A stretch of 11,249 bases of DNA. Origin: Bacillota bacterium (lineage in GTDB: Bacteria; Bacillota; Clostridia; Peptostreptococcales; Anaerovoracaceae). Positions 1 through 6,579 of the stretch are shown here, one piece after another. Below the pieces are notes generated by a model. That model made no database searches. It was not told the origin of the DNA and worked only from the letters and a program-made list of their open reading frames with translations. The DNA lies in the NCBI GenBank assembly GCA_017386805.1, contig JAFOGM010000297.1:1-11249 (forward strand), given 5' to 3'. The first letter of the stretch is position 1; each line of letters opens with the position of its first letter. The translations under genes were made by a program, and so were the position numbers.

Positions 1-470
1 AGATTCATTTCTTTCGAATGACGGAAGATGTAATACTCCAGCTTGGAGAGGTAGAGTTCCGCAATCAGGATCAGGAGCGTGGTGTAAAGTCCACCCTCGA
101 AGAAACCTGCGCCTAGGGAGAGCCCTACGATGGCAGAGGCCCAGAGGCCGGCTGCCGTGGTCAGACCTTTTACCTGCTCGCGCTGGGTGACGATGATGGC
201 ACCGGCACCGATAAAGCCCACACCGGCAATGACCTGGGCTCCCAATCGGGTGATGTCGGTGTAATAACCCATGACCAGACTGAGGTACTGGCCGATCAAA
301 GTTGTCATACAAGCTCCGATGCAGATCAGAATGTGAGTTCGGAATCCGGCGTCGTGACGTTTATAGGTACGTTCCAGACCGATGAAACCGCCGCAGATTA
401 CGGAAAGCACCATGCGAAGAAAAATGGAAGTCATGGTCAAGTCGCGAAATGTATCAAAGAATTCGAACAT
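1..470 (-). CDS. MgtC/SapB family membrane protein, second copy (partial, C-terminus off window)
   Basis: The reading frame is open for 156 codons from ATG at 470 to the left edge, so the C-terminus is missing. A GGAGG ribosome binding site sits 5 nt upstream, in the 10-nt gap after the neighbouring gene. The protein has the MgtC/SapB signature: hydrophobic segments at about 15-32, 45-68, 80-95 and 108-145, the G-L-E-R turn at 31-34, and conserved stretches RLGAQVIAGVGFIGAGA (75-91) and VKGLTTAAGLWASA (100-113). MgtC-like proteins are inner-membrane factors linked to growth at low Mg2+, phosphate homeostasis and intracellular survival; the biochemical activity is unsettled. It is clearly a paralogue of the gene just upstream, and both are last in the operon. 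Whether it carries the C-terminal ACT-like domain cannot be seen. Confidence 0.9.
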   Translation of the reverse strand, partial: MFEFFDTFRDLTMTSIFLRMVLSVICGGFIGLERTYKRHDAGFRTHILICIGACMTTLIGQYLSLVMGYYTDITRLGAQVIAGVGFIGAGAIIVTQREQVKGLTTAAGLWASAIVGLSLGAGFFEGGLYTTLLILIAELYLSKLEYYIFRHSKEMN

Positions 471-480
471 GATGACCTCC

Positions 481-1200
481 TTAAATTTCTTCTACAAGGA
501 CGATGCAGTCCAGACAGGAAATGGCGGATATGACTTGAGAATGGTCCTGACGCTGATTCATCCGCAGGTGGAAAATGATGCTGGCATTTTCGCCTACATC
601 TTTTTTACCTCGTTTGATATCCACATCCAGGATCTGTGTTCCCATGTCTTTTAATAATGTCAGAAGATCACCGATATGGCCCAGGGTGTCCAATTCAATG
701 TACAGGTGAAGGTGACGAACCTTTTTCAGCATGTAAATTTCCACTCTGGTCAAAAGCCGCATGGTAACGAAAATCAGGACAAAGGCCAGGACCACCAATT
801 CGTAAAACCCAGCGCCAATGGCCAGGCCCATACAGCCAGCGGTCCAGAGACCGGCAGCTGTCGTCAGACCTTTTACGTGCTGGCGACGGGTGATCAGCAT
901 GGTACCGGCTCCAAGGAAACCGATCCCGCTGATGACCTGAGCGCCCAGACGGCTGATGTCCAGGGGGGCTTTTCCGATGAAATCCGCCCACTCCGAACTT
1001 TGCATCTCATAGCAGTACTGGCTCAGGATCATGGTCAGAGAAGCGCCGAGGCAAACCAGAAGATAGGTACGAAAACCGGCAGGACGATGCATGCGGCCGC
1101 GTTCCAGACCCATGAGGCCGCCTAAAAACATGGCCAGAGTCAGTCGGAGAAACACCGAGGCAGTATTAAATTCACGCAGATAATTCAGTGCTTCTGTCAT
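481..1200 (-). CDS. MgtC/SapB family membrane protein with C-terminal ACT-like domain
   Basis: This 239-aa protein starts at ATG 1200. Its ribosome binding site (AAAGGA) overlaps the TAA of the upstream dehydrogenase, which suggests translational coupling; the spacing of about 11 nt is long. The N-terminal membrane part (about 14-158) has hydrophobic segments and the family motifs GLERGR (31-36), RLGAQVISGIGFLGAGT (84-100) and VKGLTTAAGLWTAG (109-122). Residues about 163-239 form a soluble tail rich in alternating hydrophobics (HLHLYIEL, later QILDVDIKR), which matches the ACT-like regulatory domain of full-length MgtC. Length is typical for the family. MgtC is associated with Mg2+ limitation, membrane potential and phosphate control. 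No Mg2+ riboswitch or own promoter is visible, so it is probably expressed with the sugar-phosphate genes. Placement beside a second copy is unusual. Confidence 0.93.
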   Translation of the reverse strand: MTEALNYLREFNTASVFLRLTLAMFLGGLMGLERGRMHRPAGFRTYLLVCLGASLTMILSQYCYEMQSSEWADFIGKAPLDISRLGAQVISGIGFLGAGTMLITRRQHVKGLTTAAGLWTAGCMGLAIGAGFYELVVLAFVLIFVTMRLLTRVEIYMLKKVRHLHLYIELDTLGHIGDLLTLLKDMGTQILDVDIKRGKKDVGENASIIFHLRMNQRQDHSQVISAISCLDCIVLVEEI

Positions 1201-1215
1201 AGCAATAACATTCCT

Positions 1216-2562
1216 TTAAAGAGATTTGATCACCTGATCGGACAGCTGATCCAGAAGGCCCAGATCCCATACCATCTGGAGAATGGTGTAACGGGCACGT
1301 ACTTCCTTGCAGTACAGGAAGGTGTTCTTCAGCATGGCTTCGTCCACTTCGATTTCTGCAGGAGTGCAGGGGGAATTCAGAGAACGGAGCAGATCCATTA
1401 CAGTTTCGGAAGAAGGCAGTTCGTTCAGCAGAGCCAGGATACCATCCCAGTTCTGTTCCATGGAATCGATGCGAGCCAGACGGGCATTGGTTTCGTTCTT
1501 CTTTGCCTTTGCTTCCATTTCGATGACGCCGGGCGCAGCGGGACCGTAAGCGGCGTGGATGGCTTCTTCCCAGGCAGCCTGGTCGTAAGCCTTGGCAGCT
1601 TCTCTTGCGGCGTTGAAGTCAATATCCATAGCCTTCAGAGCTTCCACCAGCTTCAGGATCAGAACAGTACCTACGCTGACCTGGGTTCCGTGGGGAACGG
1701 CTCTCTTTCCAGCCTGTTCGAACATCATTTCCCAATAGTGAGACATGTGGTGTTCACAGCCGGAAGCGGGGCGGGAGTTTCCATATAAGCTCATGGCAAC
1801 GCCGGTGAGAACCAGACCTTCCATGATGTTGCCCAGTACTTCAGGATCGCGGCTGGCAGCCTTATCTGCGTCAGCCAGAACGCCCTGGATGCAGTTTTCT
1901 ACCAGTTCCACCAGGGTGGTGCAGTAGTGTTCGTCGTTGATCAGCTTTGCGATCTTCCAGTCGCAGAGGCAGGTATACTTACCTAACAGGTCGCCCAGAC
2001 CGGCTGCAATCATGCGATAGGGAGCGCCTTTCAGGATCTCGGTATCACCGATGATTGCCACAGGAGTCTGTGCGTCGTAGGTGGTTTTCAGGTTGTTTAC
2101 GTTGATCGCTGCGATGCTGGAAGCGAAGCCGTCCATGGGCGCAGCGGTTGCCACGGTGAAGAAGGGGCGACCCATTCTGTGGCTGAAGAAGCGGGTCATG
2201 TCGTTGATGGAACCGGTACCTACGGCGATGACAACGTCGCAGTCTAAAGGCATGTTGATCACCAGTTCTCCAACGGTAGCTTCGTCGAAGCCGGTGTGAG
2301 TCAGGGTCACCATCTTTGCCTTGATTCCGGCAGCTTCCAGGATCTCCATGGTGCGCTTTCCGGCGATGTCGTAGGTGATGGCGTCACTGATCAGATACAG
2401 GCTCTTAAAGCCCAGATCATTGACGATCTGAGGAATGGTTTCTAAAGCATCTTTACCGATGGACACGGTCTTCAGGGAAGCGTAATGCTCCTTACCGCAG
2501 TCACAGGTAAAATGAGTATCCAGGTAATCGTTGAGCTTGTGGGGGGTGTCATAAATTTTCAT
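1216..2562 (-). CDS. AraM/EgsA-family sn-glycerol-1-phosphate dehydrogenase-like protein (copy 1, distal)
   Basis: This 448-aa protein belongs to the iron-containing alcohol dehydrogenase/dehydroquinate synthase-like superfamily, AraM/EgsA branch. Known members reduce dihydroxyacetone phosphate to sn-glycerol-1-phosphate with NAD(P)H and a bound Ni2+ or Zn2+. The dinucleotide-binding glycine motif is GTGSIND (115-121). Metal ligands expected for the family are present: D144 (APMDGFAS), H271 (SGCEHH) and H291 (VPHGTQ). An N-terminal C-x-C-G-K-x-H motif (C20, C22, H26) is shared with the paralogue in this operon. ATG 2562 is preferred over the in-frame ATG at 2583 because AAAGGTG lies 6 nt before it, while the upstream ATG has no ribosome binding site. 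The gap to the HAD gene upstream is 47 nt. The substrate may be another polyol phosphate rather than glycerol-1-phosphate; the family call is firm and the exact reaction is not. Confidence 0.9.
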   Translation of the reverse strand: MKIYDTPHKLNDYLDTHFTCDCGKEHYASLKTVSIGKDALETIPQIVNDLGFKSLYLISDAITYDIAGKRTMEILEAAGIKAKMVTLTHTGFDEATVGELVINMPLDCDVVIAVGTGSINDMTRFFSHRMGRPFFTVATAAPMDGFASSIAAINVNNLKTTYDAQTPVAIIGDTEILKGAPYRMIAAGLGDLLGKYTCLCDWKIAKLINDEHYCTTLVELVENCIQGVLADADKAASRDPEVLGNIMEGLVLTGVAMSLYGNSRPASGCEHHMSHYWEMMFEQAGKRAVPHGTQVSVGTVLILKLVEALKAMDIDFNAAREAAKAYDQAAWEEAIHAAYGPAAPGVIEMEAKAKKNETNARLARIDSMEQNWDGILALLNELPSSETVMDLLRSLNSPCTPAEIEVDEAMLKNTFLYCKEVRARYTILQMVWDLGLLDQLSDQVIKSL

Positions 2563-2568
2563 AGGAAT

Positions 2569-2575
2569 CACCTTT
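2569..2575 (-). promoter_or_regulatory. Ribosome binding site fixing the start of dehydrogenase copy 1
   Basis: AAAGGTG on the minus strand lies 6 nt before ATG 2562. It falls inside the 7-codon N-terminal extension that a start at 2583 would add, so it argues for the shorter protein. Confidence 0.75.
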
Positions 2576-2609
2576 CTTTTCATTGTATGCAGGGATTGGT
2601 TGTCAATGT

Positions 2610-3326
2610 TTATAAAAATTCTTTCACACGTTCACCCAGGGTGGTGTAATCGTCGATGGTGATGAATTTGATTTCGGATAAATATACGCTTTCGTCGTTT
2701 CCGCCGGGACCGTAGTCGTCGCCTACGTAGGCAACTTCATCCAGGCCGTAGCCGTTGCGTTCGCAGTAATCTTTCAGCGCATGGTACTTATCGTGGGGCT
2801 GAGGAGCCATATCGAAGGAAGAGGAGCCGCCAACGAAGACCACGTATTCCGGGAAGGTATCGATGACGATCTGATGGATGGCTCTGCGCTTTGCACGGTC
2901 CGGGTCGAAGGCCAGCTTGTCTTCCTGCTTTGCTTTCGTTCCCAGAATGGGGAAGGTGATGCAGCCGGAAGCATGGAATTCCACGTTTTCACCGGCAAAT
3001 TCGGTAAAGCCGAACTGTTCTCTCAGCATGGTGACTCTCTTGTCCACGCTTTCGCGGTCGCAGGGGAAGGTCAGGTCGCGGATCAGATCCAGCTCGCCGG
3101 TTTCCGGGTTGTACTTACCTTCCTGAAGACCGTAGTTTCCCAGAACATCGATGGGGAAGCCGTCCAGCTGATTGAAGATGCGCATGGCACCACCGGCACC
3201 TACCATCAGCAGCTTGTGGTTTTCAGCCAGTTTTTCCAGTACGGCACGGTTCACGGGATCCAGCTTGGTCTTGTGCTGGGTCAGGGTTCCGTCCAGGTCA
3301 AAGGCGATTAATTTGATCTTGCTCAT
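2610..3326 (-). CDS. HAD-superfamily (IIB-type) phosphomannomutase-like phosphotransferase/phosphatase
   Basis: This 238-aa HAD protein has motif I DLDGT at 10-14 (nucleophile D10, acid/base D12), a motif III lysine in HDKYHAL (K180) and motif IV GDDYGPGGND (202-211). Its order of elements follows eukaryotic-type phosphomannomutase more closely than the NagD/AraL type: a GNYGL stretch near 63, an EFHASG...SPIG-like segment near 116-130, the GGSSSFDMAP stretch (166-175) and the glycine-rich GPGGND. Likely chemistry is transfer or hydrolysis of a phosphate on a sugar or polyol phosphate in the cytosol. The region where motif II is expected reads MVGAGGAMR (41-49) with no Ser/Thr, unlike the usual motif. 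Its GGAGG ribosome binding site lies within the last codons of the upstream dehydrogenase, 5 nt away, indicating coupling. Mutase versus phosphatase is undecided. Confidence 0.87.
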   Translation of the reverse strand: MSKIKLIAFDLDGTLTQHKTKLDPVNRAVLEKLAENHKLLMVGAGGAMRIFNQLDGFPIDVLGNYGLQEGKYNPETGELDLIRDLTFPCDRESVDKRVTMLREQFGFTEFAGENVEFHASGCITFPILGTKAKQEDKLAFDPDRAKRRAIHQIVIDTFPEYVVFVGGSSSFDMAPQPHDKYHALKDYCERNGYGLDEVAYVGDDYGPGGNDESVYLSEIKFITIDDYTTLGERVKEFL

Positions 3327-3331
3327 GGGAT

Positions 3332-4594
3332 TTATACCTCCAGGTTCATCATGCGGCGCATTCTCATCAAAGTGAGGCGGTTGCGCGCCAGGGGAGAGTT
3401 ATTGAGAAGCTCAGGCAGCTTGTCCTCGGAGATACCGATGTCGGACAGGGAGCGCTTTGCGCCCAGCTGAGCCATGGTTTCATATAAAGCCTCTGCCGTG
3501 GGGATCTGCGCCACGATGTGGCGGATCTTCGGCCAGTTGGCAATCAGCGCCTCCGGCGTTACCTTCGCCAGCGCGTCGTTTTCGTGTTCTTTCAGGGTGG
3601 GTTCGTAAAGACGGTCGCCCACGTAATTTCTTACCCATTCGTTATCCCACTTCTGATAGGGGATCACATAGGGAGTAATGTCTTCGATCTGAGCCAGTCG
3701 GTGATATTCTGCACTGGCTAAAATCGTACCGACACCAACCTTTTCGCCGTGGGAAGCATCGCTTCGTTCACCGAAAGCTTCGGTTTCGATTTCGATGAAG
3801 TGGGAAATGTGGTGTTCCGCACCGGAAGCCGGGCGGGAGTTGCCGAACATCTGCATAGCGATCCCGCTCATGAGAAGACCGTACATGACTTGCGCTACAG
3901 CGTCGTCGTCGCCGTCCTGCGCTTTTTTACAATTGGTCATGATATTGGTCACAGCCTCGTCCATGATGTCGTGGATCTCCTGACAGAAGGCTTCACCGGT
4001 CACTGCATGAGCGATTTTCCACTCCGCTAAAGCAATGAATTTTCCCAACATATCGCCGATCCCGCTGAGGATCAGATCCGCCGGAGCTGCCTTGATGATA
4101 TCCAGATCGGCAACCACCAGAACGGGGGAAAGGCAGCTGATGCTCTTCTTCAGGCCCTCCCAGGTCATGGCTGCCACATCGGAACCGAAGGCATCGCAGC
4201 TGGCTGCCGTGGGAATGGAAATCAGGGGAAGTCCCAGCTTATAGCCGCAGAAGCGGGCAATGTCGTTGATGGTACCGCCGCCCACACCGGCAATCATGGT
4301 GATGCCGCCCACCATCTGTTCGAAGACCTCCGCGGTGCTGAATTCGTTGGCGTGAAGACCTTGCGGGTCTAAGATGATTTCCTGCATGGCTTTGGGACGT
4401 CGGTCCGCAGGTACGGCTTCGTAAGTGTTTTTATCGTAGATGACGCAGAGATGATCGCCATCCAGTTCCAGTTCGTTGAGATAGTCGTTGAAATGCAGCA
4501 GGGCTCCAGCTTCAATGACACTGAGTTTTGTGGTCATTTCGTGGGTCTTTCCGCAGCTGCAGGCGCCGCCAAAGCGCTGGCCGTCGATTCTCAT
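3332..4594 (-). CDS. AraM/EgsA-family sn-glycerol-1-phosphate dehydrogenase-like protein (copy 2, proximal)
   Basis: This 420-aa protein is a diverged paralogue of the dehydrogenase at 1216-2562. It has the nucleotide-binding loop GVGGGTIND (103-111), the metal-ligand positions D134 (ASCDAFGS), H261 (SGAEHH) and H282 (ASHGEK), and the shared GNSRPASG stretch (251-258). The N-terminal C-x-C-G-K-x-H motif is at C12, C14 and H18. With all active-site positions intact in both copies, neither looks like a decayed duplicate. They may act on different phosphorylated polyols, or form a hetero-oligomer. The ATG at 4594 follows a GAAAGGA site about 9 nt upstream, and the gene begins 15 nt after the epimerase stop. 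The reaction is inferred from the family: NAD(P)-dependent interconversion of a ketose or triose phosphate and a polyol phosphate. Confidence 0.9.
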   Translation of the reverse strand: MRIDGQRFGGACSCGKTHEMTTKLSVIEAGALLHFNDYLNELELDGDHLCVIYDKNTYEAVPADRRPKAMQEIILDPQGLHANEFSTAEVFEQMVGGITMIAGVGGGTINDIARFCGYKLGLPLISIPTAASCDAFGSDVAAMTWEGLKKSISCLSPVLVVADLDIIKAAPADLILSGIGDMLGKFIALAEWKIAHAVTGEAFCQEIHDIMDEAVTNIMTNCKKAQDGDDDAVAQVMYGLLMSGIAMQMFGNSRPASGAEHHISHFIEIETEAFGERSDASHGEKVGVGTILASAEYHRLAQIEDITPYVIPYQKWDNEWVRNYVGDRLYEPTLKEHENDALAKVTPEALIANWPKIRHIVAQIPTAEALYETMAQLGAKRSLSDIGISEDKLPELLNNSPLARNRLTLMRMRRMMNLEV

Positions 4595-4609
4595 GAATAT
4601 TCTTCCTTT

Positions 4610-5305
4610 CTATTTCTGACCGTAGTAGGCGTTGGCGCCGTGCTTACGGAAGTAGTGCTTATCCTGTAAACTCTGAGGAGCAGGTTCCACATGGGGATTG
4701 TACTGCTCGGTCAGTAAAGCCATTTTAGCGGTCTCTTCCAGGATCACGGAGTGTTCCACTGCCTTTTTACAGGTGGAACCCCAGGTGAAGGGACCGTGCT
4801 TTCTCACCAGAACACCAGGAACCGCAGAAGGATCGATGTTTCGTTCCTGGAAGGTTTCGATAATCACCTTACCGGTATTGGTTTCGTACGCTTCTTCCAC
4901 TTCTTCCTTTGTCAGGTGGCGGGTACAGGGAACGGAACCGTAGAAGGTGTCCGCGTGGGTGGTACCGTAGCAGGGAAGATCCCGTTCGCTTTGGGACATG
5001 GCCGTTGCATGGGTGGAGTGGGTATGGACCACAGCGTTTACATCGGAAAAAGCTTTGTAGATTTCCAGATGGGTCATCAGGTCGGAAGAGGGACGTAAAG
5101 TTCCGTCCACTACGTTTCCATCCAGATCGGTGACAACCATCTGATCTGCGGTCATTTTTGCATAATCCACGCCGCTGGGTTTGATGACCACGTACTGTCT
5201 GTCTTCGCTGATGGCGGACACATTTCCCCAGGTCAGGATCACCAGGCCGTAGTCCACCAGCTTTTTGTTGGCTTCAAAGACTTCCTGTTTCAGTTGTTCT
5301 AACAT
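4610..5305 (-). CDS. araD: L-ribulose-5-phosphate 4-epimerase (class II aldolase/adducin family)
   Basis: This 231-aa protein has the length of AraD/UlaF/SgbE enzymes, which interconvert L-ribulose-5-phosphate and D-xylulose-5-phosphate with a divalent metal. Residues that match the Escherichia coli AraD site with an offset of one are all visible: metal ligands H94 and H96 (VVHTHSTH) and H170 (RKHGPF), D75, the catalytic pair D119 and Y228 (AYYGQ), and the phosphate-binding segments GNVS (27-30), KPSG (42-45) and SS (73-74). D119 and the C-terminal Y228 favour epimerase over L-fuculose-1-phosphate aldolase, although the family is hard to split by eye. AGGAG sits 7 nt before ATG 5305. It is the first enzyme gene after the transporter and follows a 184-nt gap with strong RNA structure. 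No isomerase (AraA) or kinase (AraB) is beside it, as expected if the substrate enters already phosphorylated. Confidence 0.9.
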   Translation of the reverse strand: MLEQLKQEVFEANKKLVDYGLVILTWGNVSAISEDRQYVVIKPSGVDYAKMTADQMVVTDLDGNVVDGTLRPSSDLMTHLEIYKAFSDVNAVVHTHSTHATAMSQSERDLPCYGTTHADTFYGSVPCTRHLTKEEVEEAYETNTGKVIIETFQERNIDPSAVPGVLVRKHGPFTWGSTCKKAVEHSVILEETAKMALLTEQYNPHVEPAPQSLQDKHYFRKHGANAYYGQK

Positions 5306-5323
5306 TTCAATTCTCCTACAATA

Positions 5324-5337
5324 CGGGGAACGCCCCG
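5324..5337 (-). promoter_or_regulatory. Small GC hairpin just upstream of the araD ribosome binding site
   Basis: CGGGG (5324-5328) and CCCCG (5333-5337) pair across a 4-nt loop. The stem ends about 6 nt before the AGGAG site (5313-5317) of the epimerase gene, close enough to affect ribosome access. A role is inferred only from position. Confidence 0.5.
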
Positions 5338-5352
5338 CTCGTCAGTGCAGAT

Positions 5353-5421
5353 CTGCCCTTTCCATTACCGTCCCACAAGCCACAGCCTTTGTGGGATGTC
5401 GAACGTCAATGGAAAGGGCAG
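5353..5421 (-). promoter_or_regulatory. Long nested stem-loop in the araD leader
   Basis: Fourteen bases at 5353-5366 (CTGCCCTTTCCATT) pair perfectly with 5408-5421. Inside lies a second perfect 8-bp stem, 5371-5378 (TCCCACAA) with 5389-5396. It lies between the binding-protein and epimerase genes, and in the operon transcript it forms part of the epimerase leader. Its 5416-5421 portion is shared with the neighbouring GC hairpin, so the two structures cannot form fully at once. No long U tract follows. Confidence 0.65.
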
Positions 5422-5442
5422 CCGGCCAGCGGCCGACTGCCC
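5416..5442 (-). terminator. GC-rich hairpin after the transporter genes (possible weak terminator or processing site)
   Basis: In the minus-strand RNA, 12 bases (5442 to 5431) pair with 5427 to 5416 around a 3-nt loop, with a single G-U wobble. The sequence just after is UUUCCAUU, a poor U tract, so full termination is doubtful. Partial termination, or protection of the upstream binding-protein mRNA from 3' decay, would fit a position just after the solute-binding protein gene. Confidence 0.5.
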
Positions 5443-5489
5443 AAGTCACATTTGTTTCACAATGATGATTCAATCAAATCTCAAAGAGA

Positions 5490-6548
5490 TTAGTTGGAAC
5501 CAACTTCGCTCCACAGTTCATTCCAGTGTTCCAGGATAGCGTCCTTGTTTTCAGTCATGTAAGGTACGTCACGAACAACCCAGGTGATTTCGTCAGCTGC
5601 AGGCAGCCAAGCGTTTTCCGGAGTTACGTAGTTAGCGTTGGTGTAACGCAGAGTACCTTCCTGAGCAGCAGCCAGAGCGGTCTGTCCATCAGCGGAGCAG
5701 ATGAAGTCGATCATCAGCTTAGCATTTTCCGGGTTCGGGCCATTCTTTACCAGAGCGCAGCCGAAAGCGGAAGCGGAAGTACCGTTGGTCGGATACTGCA
5801 GACGAATGTTGGTAGCGCCGTCCTTAACCAGGGTAACAGCACCGTCTTCATAGGTCAGACCTACTACGTATTCGCCCTGCTGTACGGACTTGAAGCAAGC
5901 GGAGGAAGAACCAGCGATTACCAGGTTCGGCATCAGCTGTTCGATGTAAGCCCAAGCTTCTTCGGAGTCAGTTCCGTATACAGCCATGATGTTGGACAGG
6001 TTGTTCCAAGCAGAGGAAGAAGAGTTGGGGTCAGCGGTCAGGATCTTACCCTTCAGAGCGGGGTTCAGCAGGTCTTCATAAGACTTGATTTCCAGACCCA
6101 GTTCAGCTTCCAGTTCTTCATTTACACAGAATACAACGGTGGACAGGTGGTCCATGGAATACAGACCGTTGGGGGAAGTGTAACCTTCCATGTTTTCTGC
6201 GTCATACTCGGAAACCCATGCTTCGAAGATTTCAGCGTACTTGTCGCCGTCGGAGTCAGCCATACCACCCCAAACCAGGTCGCCTACGGGAGCAGCAGCT
6301 TCACCAGTCAGTCTGGTGGTCAGTTCGCCGGCAGAACCGTTAACTACTTCAACGGTGATGTCGGGATAAACTTCATTGAAGCTGGTGATCAGAGCGTCCA
6401 GGTCGTGTTCGGTCATGGAAGAGTACAGAACCAGTTCGCCGGAAGCAGCCGGAGCATCGCCTTCTTCGGATTCACCGCCGCCGCAAGCAGCCAGAGCGAA
6501 TACCATAGCAAAAGCCAGAAGGATTGCAAGCATTTTCTTCATCTTCAT
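5490..6548 (-). CDS. ABC transporter solute-binding lipoprotein (Fe3+/AfuA-like class)
   Basis: This 352-aa protein starts with a lipoprotein signal peptide: MKMKK, a hydrophobic core (7-20) and lipobox L-A-A-C, with C22 the predicted lipidated residue, then an acidic G/E/S linker. The mature part is a periplasmic-binding-protein fold of the family 1 / Fe3+ class: LVLYSSMTEHDL (39-50), DLVWGGMADSD (90-100), ADPNSSSSAWN (172-182) and VGLTYEDGAVTL (229-240). The protein should sit on the outer membrane face and hand its ligand to the permease encoded just before it. No adjacent Tyr-Tyr pair of the ferric-binding type exists anywhere in the protein, so iron is an unlikely ligand. The Y-E-D segment (233-235) lies where AfuA-type sugar-phosphate binders place ligand contacts, by my recollection. 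AAGGAG is 7 nt before ATG 6548. The ligand remains inferred. Confidence 0.88.
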   Translation of the reverse strand: MKMKKMLAILLAFAMVFALAACGGGESEEGDAPAASGELVLYSSMTEHDLDALITSFNEVYPDITVEVVNGSAGELTTRLTGEAAAPVGDLVWGGMADSDGDKYAEIFEAWVSEYDAENMEGYTSPNGLYSMDHLSTVVFCVNEELEAELGLEIKSYEDLLNPALKGKILTADPNSSSSAWNNLSNIMAVYGTDSEEAWAYIEQLMPNLVIAGSSSACFKSVQQGEYVVGLTYEDGAVTLVKDGATNIRLQYPTNGTSASAFGCALVKNGPNPENAKLMIDFICSADGQTALAAAQEGTLRYTNANYVTPENAWLPAADEITWVVRDVPYMTENKDAILEHWNELWSEVGSN

Positions 6549-6579
6549 TTTGTTTCTCCTTTTCTTTGGATGAATATTA

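Noticed and set aside
2563..2583. An N-terminal extension of dehydrogenase copy 1 starting at ATG 2583
   Set aside because: No ribosome binding site precedes that ATG, while a good one lies inside the extension, correctly placed for ATG 2562.
2781..3311. A 176-codon plus-strand open frame opposite the HAD gene
   Set aside because: It is fully inside a well-supported minus-strand gene, has no good ribosome binding site and no family resemblance.
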